Below are positions 56,201 to 63,950 of a DNA stretch of 64,000 nt, piece by piece. The stretch's first letter is position 1; every line of letters begins with the position of its first letter. The position numbers and the translations under genes are program-made. The DNA is taken from positions 992,001 to 1,056,000 of the forward strand of contig NZ_CANNDS010000002.1 of the NCBI RefSeq assembly GCF_947503415.1, in the 5' to 3' direction. The stretch is from an uncultured Tateyamaria sp. Its GTDB lineage: Bacteria > Pseudomonadota > Alphaproteobacteria > Rhodobacterales > Rhodobacteraceae. The notes beneath the pieces were generated by a model. The model was not told the origin of the DNA. It ran no database searches and saw only the letters and a program-made list of their open reading frames with translations.

Positions 56201-56319
56201 CCAACACCGACCTGACCTGCCTGCGCATCGGAGAGGAAGAATTCATGGCCGTTGTGGAAAATGACGCGGCCACCGCCTTCCGTTTGCTGCAAGTTGTTGC
56301 CGGATACGTCAAAACCTGA
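53278..56319 (+). CDS. ABC exporter-like protein with degenerate ATPase and C-terminal cyclic-nucleotide-binding domain
   Basis: Of 1013 residues, 1-340 are a six-helix ABC exporter membrane domain (YFERTSQGELVSMVTAESEP is the coupling region). The nucleotide-binding domain begins near 362, but the Walker A position reads GITAPNDEDRRALAEVL (about 390-406) with no GKS/T. The signature is IALGGANL and the H-loop His is replaced (IFLGTAFED). Walker B is kept (ILILDEPMASYGEETRAAL, about 804). About 250 extra residues lie between the Q-loop and the signature. A CNB domain (about 876-1010) has an intact phosphate cassette GELGLIRSEPRAL. Start TTG 53278 has TAGG 6 bases upstream. It is probably a regulated, ATP-independent or partner-dependent membrane protein. 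Confidence 0.88.
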   Translation: MGALPALFSTWTGIIERSLFGFIWKFSKRDQLILLMVTLTLFPLLYLTLELPKQIINDAIGSGSPTITAYGYEFDQITYLMMLCGGFLLAVLCHGLLKMRINTMKGVLAERLLRRFRYTLIARILRFPQPYFERTSQGELVSMVTAESEPMGGLMGDAVAQPVLQAGQMLTILGFLFFQSVAFGFAAIALIPLQAWLIPKLQRQINLLNKKRVVQVRALAAEIGEGAAGASTLRVNGGWRFRMAMIGNRLGNLFAIRFQIYQKKFFMKFLNNFITQLTPFFFFSIGGYLVIQGDVTIGALVAALAAYKDLSSPWKELLAYYNQVADMSLRWETITERFAPAGMIDDKLFYAPAPDTCDLHGDVVLDQVTVRDGDGNAVLEDISLTVPAGTILGITAPNDEDRRALAEVLTRETLPASGVVKLADQDIRTLHQAVIAKRIGHANSRPIMFQGSYGQNVMMPMRLAPLVPAEETEFSREAVRAGNTADMLDAQWIDPSIAGVTGKDDLRAWWYTLIEGSGSGEALTRRTMDQTFDADAHPGLAQALIDLRPKVAAAVEAAGLDRYVHRFDPGTYNPALPIAENLLFATPREAITPDLIESKLEFLRLLHDLALASNLEMLARNILEMLRQIFGPNGTDHPLFRKVGLEANVYEAALELVGRKEAGSDITDKELALLLSVPTNVTAEQVAAAFPEDVRDRVLNMRTEHGATLRAQMDDVFVPIQADAHVHGLSVLENALYGKVSDSAGARADELRRVVSEVLADAGVNQLVLELVFDVPIALGGANLPALFAEPLSISRATIKRPDILILDEPMASYGEETRAALFGNLRTLLPDATLIFLGTAFEDEDVFDMHVEVVQGRLHGAEGARSEAGSDASADLARKVDALRSAPMFSTLKRKQLRLLAFGARWYSAHPGEYVFHKNDDPTDGAYMVIEGEADLLLPQEGAEDTLIATVGAGALVGELGLIRSEPRALDMRANTDLTCLRIGEEEFMAVVENDAATAFRLLQVVAGYVKT

Positions 56320-56420
56320 TCACGTTGTCACCGCCGCTTGCTTTAAGCGCTGGAACCTTCGGGGCAGATTTGGCATTCACCTTAGGTAAGACCGCGCATT
56401 GCGCGCGTTGGAGTGCTGCG

Positions 56421-58205
56421 ATGTTTCGGAAAGTCTGCCAGGTGTTGGCAGTGTGCGGAGCCACACTTGGCGCATCGGGTTCCTTGTGGGCCCTTGATGT
56501 CGTTGTGCAGGCCCCAGAGGATCTGACCGAAGAGGTGCGCAACGCGTCCTTGACCGCCGGATTGGTGGACGACGAAGAAGCGGTTCGGCCCATCGATATT
56601 ATCAGCGCCGCCCAGGCCGATTATGCCCGTCTGATCGCACTCCTCTACGACAAGGGATATTTCGGTCCGGTCATTTCAATCACCGTCGATGGCCGGGAGG
56701 CGGCGAGCCTGTCGCCCGTGGCGGCCCCGCAAGCGATTGGCACAGTTGTTCTGAACGTCGACCCCGGCAAGGTGTTTACTTTCGGAACGGTTGCTGTGCG
56801 CCCGACGGCCAAGGGCACTGAGCCGACGGCCGAGGCGCAGCCGGGCCAAACCGCCAGCGTGTCCGCCCTGCGCACTGCAACCGCGGCCGGCATTGAAGGG
56901 TGGCGCAAGCAGGGCCACGCCAAGGCAGCCGTATCCAATCAGCAAATCACCGCCAATCACCCTCAGGCACAACTGAACGCTGACGTTCAGATCGATCCCG
57001 GGCCGCGCCTGCGCCTGGGTCGTCTGGACCTTGAGGGCGAAAGCGCCGTGCGCGAAAAGCGCATCCGAGAGATTGCGGGCTGGCCCAGCGGCGAAGTGTT
57101 CGATCCCGACACGCTGGACAAGGTCGAGACCCGGCTGCGCCGCACAGGCACATTTGCCACCGCGACACTGACGGAAGCCGAGGTGGCAAACCCGGATGAT
57201 ACGCTGGATGTGACGGCTTTGGTCACCGACCAACTGCCCCGCCGCTACAGCTTTGGCGCAGAATATGGCACGACAGATGGGTTCAGCGTCAGCGCACTTT
57301 GGCTGCACCGCAATATCTTCGGCGGCGCCGAGCGGTTGCAGCTTGAAGGCGAGATCAAGGGCGTCGGGAGCGATGGCGGCGGTGTGGATTTTAGACTGGG
57401 TGCACAATTGTCCCGCCCGGCCACATGGCGCACCGACCTGGAGGCCAGCCTGTTGGCCGAAATCGAGCAACGGGACGATCCAAACCTGTTTGCACGCACC
57501 GCGCGGCTGGAATTCAACACCGTCTATTTCGCCAGCGAAGACCGTGAATACAGCTATGGTGTCGGGCTGCAGCGCGCCAAGACGCGGGATGACTTGGGCG
57601 AGCGGGACTACACCATTCTGACGTTTCCCTTTACCGCCAAGTTCGACCGCCGCGATGACAAGCTCGACGCCACGAGCGGCTATTACGCCGAAGCGTCCCT
57701 GCGCCCTTTCCTGAATATCCAAGGGACCAGCGAGGGCATCGTGACCGAGTTGGATCTGCGCACTTATCGCAAACTGGGTAATCGCGTTGTATTTGCGGCG
57801 CGCGGCTTGCTGGGCTCGGTCGCGGGTCCTTCGATTGAAGAAGCGCCCGCCGACTTCCTGTTCTTTTCAGGCGGCAGCGGGACGGTGCGCGGGCAGGATT
57901 TCCAGTCCCTCGGCGTTGAGCTGAGCCCCGGCGTGACCATCGGCGGTCGGTCCTTTCTGGGCCTGTCGGGCGAGATGCGGGTCAAGACTGGTGAACGCCT
58001 TTCTGTCGTCGGGTTTTATGACGCGGGATATGTCGCGGCGGACAGCTTTTTCAGCGATTCCGGGGAATGGCACACTGGTTATGGTGCGGGTATCCGCTAC
58101 AGCACCGGCATCGGCCCTATTCGCTTTGATGTCGGGTTGCCGGGGTCGGGACCGGACGACAGCACGGGGCTTGAGGTCTATATCGGGATTGGACAGGCGT
58201 TTTGA
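56421..58205 (+). CDS. tamA: autotransporter assembly factor TamA (Omp85 family)
   Basis: The 594-residue outer-membrane protein has a signal peptide (MFRKVCQVLAVCGATLGASG), POTRA domains (about 30-260, including the GYFGPVISITVDGREA and DLEGESAVREKRIREIAGWP segments) and a 16-strand beta-barrel with Omp85 motif GGSGTVRGQDFQSLG and terminal phenylalanine (IGIGQAF). With TamB it inserts or translocates outer-membrane and surface molecules, including phospholipid transfer. GGAG lies 7 bases before the ATG at 56421. Its stop overlaps the tamB start (TGATG). Confidence 0.93.
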   Translation: MFRKVCQVLAVCGATLGASGSLWALDVVVQAPEDLTEEVRNASLTAGLVDDEEAVRPIDIISAAQADYARLIALLYDKGYFGPVISITVDGREAASLSPVAAPQAIGTVVLNVDPGKVFTFGTVAVRPTAKGTEPTAEAQPGQTASVSALRTATAAGIEGWRKQGHAKAAVSNQQITANHPQAQLNADVQIDPGPRLRLGRLDLEGESAVREKRIREIAGWPSGEVFDPDTLDKVETRLRRTGTFATATLTEAEVANPDDTLDVTALVTDQLPRRYSFGAEYGTTDGFSVSALWLHRNIFGGAERLQLEGEIKGVGSDGGGVDFRLGAQLSRPATWRTDLEASLLAEIEQRDDPNLFARTARLEFNTVYFASEDREYSYGVGLQRAKTRDDLGERDYTILTFPFTAKFDRRDDKLDATSGYYAEASLRPFLNIQGTSEGIVTELDLRTYRKLGNRVVFAARGLLGSVAGPSIEEAPADFLFFSGGSGTVRGQDFQSLGVELSPGVTIGGRSFLGLSGEMRVKTGERLSVVGFYDAGYVAADSFFSDSGEWHTGYGAGIRYSTGIGPIRFDVGLPGSGPDDSTGLEVYIGIGQAF

Positions 58206-61200
58206 TGCGGTTTTTTCTGGCATGCGCTCTGATCCTGATATGGCCATTCGTGGCCGTCGCGCAGGATGACGACGAAGACCGCGGCTTTCTTGTGGGTCTG
58301 CTGGAAAGCAGTCTGGGCGGTGAAGGCCGCACCGTTCGTATCGACGGGTTTGCGGGTGCGCTGAGCAGCCGCGCCACCATTGACCGCATCACCATCGCCG
58401 ACAGTGAGGGCGTATGGCTGACCCTCGACGAAGTGGCGATGCAGTGGAACCGCAGTGCGCTGTTCCGTGCCGCGATCGATATCGAGGAACTGCGGGCTGC
58501 CCGCATTGATCTGTCCCGGCTGCCCGTGGCTGCCCCCAACGAAATGCCTGCCCCCGAGGCCGCCCCCTTCTCCCTGCCGGAGTTGCCAGCGTCCATCAGC
58601 ATCGGACAGCTTGAGCTGGATGAGGTGCTGTTGGGTGAGACGGTGCTGGGAGAGGCCGCCAATTTCACGGTTTCGGGATCTGCTGAACTGGCCGGAGGTG
58701 CCGGGAACGCACGTATCAACGCCACCCGCACCGACGGCGTACGCGGCGTGTTTGATGTGACCGCCGCCTATGCCAACGACAGCCGCGCCCTGACCCTTGA
58801 TCTGGGCCTGACCGAGGGGGAGGCCGGGTTGATTTCGGGCCTTTTGAACATTCCCGACCGCCCCAGTGTGGACCTGACGGTGCTGGGCGATGGCGCGCTG
58901 GATGATTTCAATGCGACGCTGGATTTGCGCACTGATGATACGCCACGGCTTGCAGGAACGCTGGCCTTGCAAAGTGAGGTCGATGGGCCAATGGCCTTTG
59001 ATGTCGCGATGGATGGTGATGTGTCCGCGTTGTTCCTACCGGAATATCGCGACTTCTTTGGCCGGCAGGTAGGGTTAACCGCCCAAGGTCGTAGCGACGC
59101 AGACGGCGCGTTGTCACTCGACCAGTTTGCACTTGAGACACGGGCGCTGCGGCTGGCGGGTCAGGCCAACCTGAACAGCGACGCGTGGCCCACCTTGCTC
59201 GATATCGAAGGTGAGTTGGTTGACCCCGGTGGCGCGCCTGTTCGCCTGCCTGGTGCGGCAGAAACAACTCTCGCGCGGGCGCTGCTTGATATCGAGTTTG
59301 ATGCGGACCAAAGCGACGCGCTGTCGGCGCGGATCACCGCAACCGACCTTGAGCAAGCTGGCACGTCAGTGGACGAAGTGGCACTGACGTTTGACGGCAG
59401 CCTGAGCGGAGCGGTTGGGGCCATCGGCGCATTTTCGGGTCGGTTGGATGTGACGGCGTCGGGGCTTGAATTGGCGGATCCGGCTGTGGCCCGTGCCGTG
59501 GGTTCGGCGGTGACCGGCGGCCTAGATATCGCGTATGCGGACGAGGCACCGCTGGAGTTGTCGCAGATGTCGATTGCAGGCGGCGACTGGACGTTGAGCG
59601 GGCAAGCCATCATCGACGGGTTCGCCGATGGGTTCGAGACGCGTTTTGACACCGGGTTGGTCGCAGGCGACCTGTCCGCCTTTGCTGATCTTGCCGGGTT
59701 GGCCTTGGATGGTGCTGGCGATCTGTCTGTGTCCGGCTCTGCGGCCTTGGGCGGTTTCTTTGACATCGAAGTGCAAGGACAGACACGCGACCTCGCCGTA
59801 GGGATACCGCAGGCCGACACGTTGCTGGCCGGAGAGACGGACCTGCTGTTGGCCGCGCGTCGCGACACCACAGGCACCTTCGTGGATCGCTTGACGCTTG
59901 AGAATGCGGCGCTTGACCTGACTGCCTCGGCCGATTTGCGCACAGGCGCGTCCGAGGCGCGTTTCAACGCGTCGCTTGCGGATGTGGGCCAGATCACTGA
60001 CGCTGTGGACGGGCCATTGACCCTGGACGGCACGGCGACACAAACGGACGAGGTCTGGGATATCAGCGCAGGTCTGAGCGGCCCCCTGCAGAGCACGGCA
60101 ACCGGAACGGCGCGTGTGGACCCGGACCGAACACGCATCACGCTTGACGCCTCGGCGGACGACATCGCAGCACTTGTGCCCCAGATCGCAGGCGGCATCC
60201 AATTGACCGCCGAAGCCGAGCAAGCGGACGGTGTGTGGGAATTTGAAACAGATGTGGACGGACCCGCAGGCGCGCAGGCCGCAATCAGCGGGCTTTATGA
60301 CGGCACCCGCCTGACCGCGCGATACGACATCGAAGCACCCGAACTGGCAGCCTTTGCGCCCGGTGTACCGGGCGGTGCTGCGCTGAATGGCGATGTGCGC
60401 CAGACAGACGATGGGTGGGCCTTCGACACGCAGATCAGCGGACCATATGCCAGCGAAGGCACGGTATCGGGTCGTTACGAAGAGGCGCGCCTCGCCGCCA
60501 ATTTCGATATCGGGCTTCCCAATGTGGGCGCGATTGCTCCGGGCATCACCGGGCCGCTGGCATTGGACGGGACGTTGACACAGACCTCCTCCGGATGGGA
60601 GGTGATCGCGGATGTGGCTGGCCCCTACAGCAGCACAGGCGAGGTCAGCGCCACATTGGACAACGGCGTGGCGGCAGCGCGTTATGCATTGCGCCTGCCG
60701 AACGTCGCACCTTTGGTTCCGGGCCTAAGCGGCGGGGCGTCGGTCGATGGCACCTTGCAACAGGTCGGATCGGCCTATGACATTGATGCGCAGATCGCAG
60801 GCCCGTCCGGTACCACGGCCACAGCCGCCGGTCGGATTCAGCCCGACGGTACGCTCAACATCACGTCACAAGGGCAGCTTCAACTGGGCCTGGCCAATCC
60901 CTTCATCGCGCCGCGCACCATTATCGGCACGGCGGCCTTTGATTTGGCCATAAACGGTCGGCCTGCCCTGTCCTCCGTCTCGGGCCAGATCACGACGCAA
61001 GGGGCGCGGGTGGCGACACCAAACCTGCCCCTGTCGATCTCGAACTTGACCGGCGACGTGCGCCTGTCGGGCGGCCAAGCGGCACTGAACTTTACAGCCC
61101 AAAGCTCTGACGGCGGCAATATCGGCATCTCTGGCCCCATCACGTTGAACGGCGGCTATCCGGCGCAACTGGCCGTCGCCCTGAACAGCGTCGTGCTCCG

Positions 61201-62140
61201 TGATCCCAGCCTGTATTCAACGACGCTGGAAGGTCAGGTCAATCTACAGGGGCCACTGACAGGCGGTGCCGCGATATCGGGCCAGATCAATCTGGGTGAG
61301 ACGAATGTGCAGGTGCCGTCGACCGGCATCTCGACCTTTGGCTCGGTCCCCGACATCACGCATATCGGGGCCACCCGCCCCGTCATGCGCACGCGCGACC
61401 GGGCGGGTCTGAGCGAAACAGAGGGTGATACAGACTCTGGCGCCGCTTTTCCCCTGGATCTGACGATCAATGCGCCCAACCGCATCTTCATTCGAGGCCG
61501 CGGACTGGATGCTGAACTGGGTGGTCAGCTGCGCCTGTCAGGCACGACCGCCGACATTATCTCGACCGGGCAATTCGACCTGATCCGCGGCCGCCTCAAT
61601 ATCCTGGCCCAACGCTTCGTGTTGGACGAAGGGCGCGTGACCTTACAAGGCCGGTTCGAGCCGATCCTGCTGTTCGTCGTCGAGACAGACATTCCTGCAG
61701 GCACGGCCCGCATCATTGTCGAAGGTCCAGCGGACGATCCCGAGGTCAGCTTTGAATCCACGCCCGACGGGCCAGAGGATCAGGTCCTCGCCCAGATCAT
61801 CTTCGGGCGCGATATCAGCCAGTTGTCCGCATTTCAGGCCTTGCAACTTGCCAGTGCCGTGGCAAGCCTTGCCGGGGCGGGTGGTGAAGGGATCGTATCG
61901 CAGTTGCGCGGGTCCTTTGGCCTTGATGACCTCGACGTATCATCGGACGAAGACGGCAACACTGCTGTGCGTGCAGGCCGGTATCTGTCCGAAAATGTCT
62001 ACACGGACGTGACGGTGGGTGGGAAAGACGGCCCCGAAGTGTCCCTGAACATCGACCTGACGCCGAACATCACCGCGCGCGGGACGGTTGGCGCGGATGC
62101 CAATACAGGTGTCGGGATTTTCATCGAAAAGGACTACTAG
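58205..62140 (+). CDS. tamB: translocation and assembly module protein TamB (DUF490)
   Basis: The 1311-residue protein has an N-terminal signal/anchor (MRFFLACALILIWPFVAVAQ), a long beta-taco/AsmA-like body of repeating beta-strands, and the conserved C-terminal DUF490 domain (about 960-1311: DLTINAPNRIFIRGRGLDAE, DLIRGRLNILAQRFVLDEGR, QVLAQIIFGRDISQLSAFQA) ending in a beta-signal-like tail. It bridges the inner membrane to TamA. The ATG at 58205 overlaps the tamA stop by one base. A repeated module around 660-880 (DGxxxQTxxxWxxxxxxxGPYxS) suggests internal duplication. Confidence 0.94.
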   Translation: MRFFLACALILIWPFVAVAQDDDEDRGFLVGLLESSLGGEGRTVRIDGFAGALSSRATIDRITIADSEGVWLTLDEVAMQWNRSALFRAAIDIEELRAARIDLSRLPVAAPNEMPAPEAAPFSLPELPASISIGQLELDEVLLGETVLGEAANFTVSGSAELAGGAGNARINATRTDGVRGVFDVTAAYANDSRALTLDLGLTEGEAGLISGLLNIPDRPSVDLTVLGDGALDDFNATLDLRTDDTPRLAGTLALQSEVDGPMAFDVAMDGDVSALFLPEYRDFFGRQVGLTAQGRSDADGALSLDQFALETRALRLAGQANLNSDAWPTLLDIEGELVDPGGAPVRLPGAAETTLARALLDIEFDADQSDALSARITATDLEQAGTSVDEVALTFDGSLSGAVGAIGAFSGRLDVTASGLELADPAVARAVGSAVTGGLDIAYADEAPLELSQMSIAGGDWTLSGQAIIDGFADGFETRFDTGLVAGDLSAFADLAGLALDGAGDLSVSGSAALGGFFDIEVQGQTRDLAVGIPQADTLLAGETDLLLAARRDTTGTFVDRLTLENAALDLTASADLRTGASEARFNASLADVGQITDAVDGPLTLDGTATQTDEVWDISAGLSGPLQSTATGTARVDPDRTRITLDASADDIAALVPQIAGGIQLTAEAEQADGVWEFETDVDGPAGAQAAISGLYDGTRLTARYDIEAPELAAFAPGVPGGAALNGDVRQTDDGWAFDTQISGPYASEGTVSGRYEEARLAANFDIGLPNVGAIAPGITGPLALDGTLTQTSSGWEVIADVAGPYSSTGEVSATLDNGVAAARYALRLPNVAPLVPGLSGGASVDGTLQQVGSAYDIDAQIAGPSGTTATAAGRIQPDGTLNITSQGQLQLGLANPFIAPRTIIGTAAFDLAINGRPALSSVSGQITTQGARVATPNLPLSISNLTGDVRLSGGQAALNFTAQSSDGGNIGISGPITLNGGYPAQLAVALNSVVLRDPSLYSTTLEGQVNLQGPLTGGAAISGQINLGETNVQVPSTGISTFGSVPDITHIGATRPVMRTRDRAGLSETEGDTDSGAAFPLDLTINAPNRIFIRGRGLDAELGGQLRLSGTTADIISTGQFDLIRGRLNILAQRFVLDEGRVTLQGRFEPILLFVVETDIPAGTARIIVEGPADDPEVSFESTPDGPEDQVLAQIIFGRDISQLSAFQALQLASAVASLAGAGGEGIVSQLRGSFGLDDLDVSSDEDGNTAVRAGRYLSENVYTDVTVGGKDGPEVSLNIDLTPNITARGTVGADANTGVGIFIEKDY

Positions 62141-62170
62141 GTCACGGGCTATTCAAGCGGCAACCGATAC

Positions 62171-62188
62171 TGTATCCACGTGGATACA
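62171..62188. promoter_or_regulatory. 18-bp perfect palindrome, likely GntR operator
   Basis: TGTATCCACGTGGATACA is a perfect 18-bp palindrome 13 bases upstream of the GntR-family start and just after the tamB stop. FCD-type GntR proteins bind palindromes of this kind and often repress their own operon, here the regulator plus the AbrB-type membrane protein. Confidence 0.8.
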
Positions 62189-62201
62189 ATGCGAGGTGCC
62201 A

Positions 62202-62837
62202 ATGATGGACCGAGACATGTCGCAGGGCGAAGCCGCCTATGCCCGGTTGCTTACAGCCATTCGCAAGGGGGATTTTGCGCCCGGTGACCGGTTGCGTGAA
62301 ACGGATGTGGCGGACCGACTGAACCTGTCCCGCACGCCCGTGCGAGAAGCATTGCGGCGCCTGGAGGCAGACGGAATTGTCGAACACCGCCCCCGCTTGG
62401 GCGCGGTTATCCGGCAATTGAGCCATGCCGAACTGGTCGAGCTTTACGAGATGCGGATCGTGTTGGAACGCACGGCGGCAGAAATGGCGGCCAAGCATGC
62501 CGGAGCGGCGGAAGTCGATGCACTGCGCGATTTGAACAACACCATTGCGCACAGTTGTCCGGCAGAAGCGGCGGCGCTGAACCAAGACTTTCACCGGGGC
62601 ATCTATCTGGCTACACGCAACCGATTCCTGCTGGACGCGGCGCGGTCATTGAATAATGCGCTGATGCTGATGGGGCCGACGACCCTTGCGGACAAGGCGC
62701 GGATCGAGGTTGTCACCGCGCAGCACAACGACATTCTGACCGCCATTGCCGCTGGCGATGTTGCGGCTGCAGGAGATGCGGCAGAGGCGCATTTGCAGAC
62801 CTCGCTGCGCTATCGTTTGAAGGTTGTCGCCTTTTGA
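62202..62837 (+). CDS. GntR-family transcriptional regulator (FCD subfamily)
   Basis: The 211-residue protein has an N-terminal GntR winged helix (YARLLTAIRKGDFAPGDRLR, then VADRLNLSRTPVREALRRLE) and an all-helical FCD effector domain (about 85-205) with the metal-type residues Asp/His of LNQDFHRGIY and the His of VTAQHNDIL. GAGG stands 5 bases before ATG 62202. The next gene overlaps its stop. FCD regulators usually sense organic acids, which may be the substrate of the neighbouring membrane protein. Confidence 0.92.
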   Translation: MMDRDMSQGEAAYARLLTAIRKGDFAPGDRLRETDVADRLNLSRTPVREALRRLEADGIVEHRPRLGAVIRQLSHAELVELYEMRIVLERTAAEMAAKHAGAAEVDALRDLNNTIAHSCPAEAAALNQDFHRGIYLATRNRFLLDAARSLNNALMLMGPTTLADKARIEVVTAQHNDILTAIAAGDVAAAGDAAEAHLQTSLRYRLKVVAF

Positions 62838-63847
62838 TCCGGGTGGCTCTGACCTTTGTCATCGCCAGCGTCGGCGTGGCCGTGTTTCACAGGCTTGATT
62901 TGCCACTGCCGTGGCTCTTGGGGCCGATCTTTGCTTGTTTGATCAGTGCGTTGCTTGGTGTGCGCATGGGGGGCCTGCCTTTGGTCAACGAAGCGATGCG
63001 CACCGTCTTGGGCGTGGCTGTGGGCGCGACCTTTACCCCTATGGTGCTGGCGTCGATGTTGGGCATGTGGCCCACCCTGCTATTGATCCCGGTGATGACG
63101 ATCGTCATTGGCCTGATCGGAGTGCCCTATTTCCGCAGGCTCTGGGGCTTTGATTTCGCCACCAGCTACTATTGCGCCATGCCCGGCGGTTTGCAGGACA
63201 TGCTGGTGTTCGGAGAGGAGGCGGGGGGCAATCCGCGCAGCCTGTCGCTGATCCACGCCACGCGGGTGATGGTGATTGTGGTGGCGCTGCCCTTCATCCT
63301 GCAAGGCGTGTGGGACGCGGATTTGAGTAATCCACCGGGTGCGCCTGCGGTAACATTGGGGCTGGATCAGCTGGGGTTGATGGTGGTCGCCGCACTGGTC
63401 GGCTGGCGCGGGGCCAAGGCTATTGGCATGTTCGGTGCGTCGATCCTTGGGCCGCTTATTGTGGCCGCGGCTTTGGCGCTCTCGGGCCTGTTGCAGCACC
63501 GTCCACCGGTGGAGGCGATCTGGGCCGCGCAGTTCTTTATCGGGATGGGTGTGGGTGTCAAATACACCGGCATCACCATGGGGGAGATCCGCCGTGATCT
63601 GGCGGCGAGCCTCGGGTTCTGCGGTATCCTGATCGTGCTGACGGTGGTCTTTGTCGAAGGGGTTTATGGCGCCGGGCTTGCGCCCGGGATGGAGGCGCTG
63701 TTGGCCTTTGCCCCCGGTGGGCAAGCCGAATTGACGGTTCTGGCCCTGATCGTGGGCGCAGACGTGGCGTTTGTCATCGCGCACCACGTCTTGCGCATCT
63801 TTGTCGTGATCCTGGGCGCGCCGCTTTTTGCACGCATGTTCCGCTAG
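62834..63847 (+). CDS. AbrB-family membrane protein (COG3180 transporter)
   Basis: The 337-residue protein has about nine or ten hydrophobic helices arranged as a duplicated module (LDLPLPWLLGPIFACLISAL in the first half; GMFGASILGPLIVAAALALS in the second), the AbrB/COG3180 family often mislabelled as ammonia monooxygenase or regulator. Start TTG 62834 overlaps the GntR stop (TTGA), so it is coupled to and probably controlled by that regulator. Substrate unknown. Its TAG stop lies inside the left arm of a palindromic element. Confidence 0.85.
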   Translation: MIRVALTFVIASVGVAVFHRLDLPLPWLLGPIFACLISALLGVRMGGLPLVNEAMRTVLGVAVGATFTPMVLASMLGMWPTLLLIPVMTIVIGLIGVPYFRRLWGFDFATSYYCAMPGGLQDMLVFGEEAGGNPRSLSLIHATRVMVIVVALPFILQGVWDADLSNPPGAPAVTLGLDQLGLMVVAALVGWRGAKAIGMFGASILGPLIVAAALALSGLLQHRPPVEAIWAAQFFIGMGVGVKYTGITMGEIRRDLAASLGFCGILIVLTVVFVEGVYGAGLAPGMEALLAFAPGGQAELTVLALIVGADVAFVIAHHVLRIFVVILGAPLFARMFR

Positions 63848-63950
63848 AGCAGAAATCGGAAAATCTGAATCACCTAACGCTGCCTGAAATCAAAGATTTC
63901 AACGCGTTAGATGATCAGGCTTGTTGCAGGTGAATGCGATTTCGCTCTAG
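63844..63950. repeat. 107-bp palindromic intergenic element with CTAGAGC termini
   Basis: The element begins CTAGAGC (63844) and ends GCTCTAG (63950). Nested pairs follow: GAAATCG/CGATTTC, TCACCT/AGGTGA, TAACGC/GCGTTA, and a central GAAATCAAAGATTTC hairpin. The multi-layer imperfect palindrome looks like a short non-autonomous intergenic repeat, and it can also serve as a bidirectional terminator. The CTAG at each end provides the TAG stop of the two convergent genes. Confidence 0.65.
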
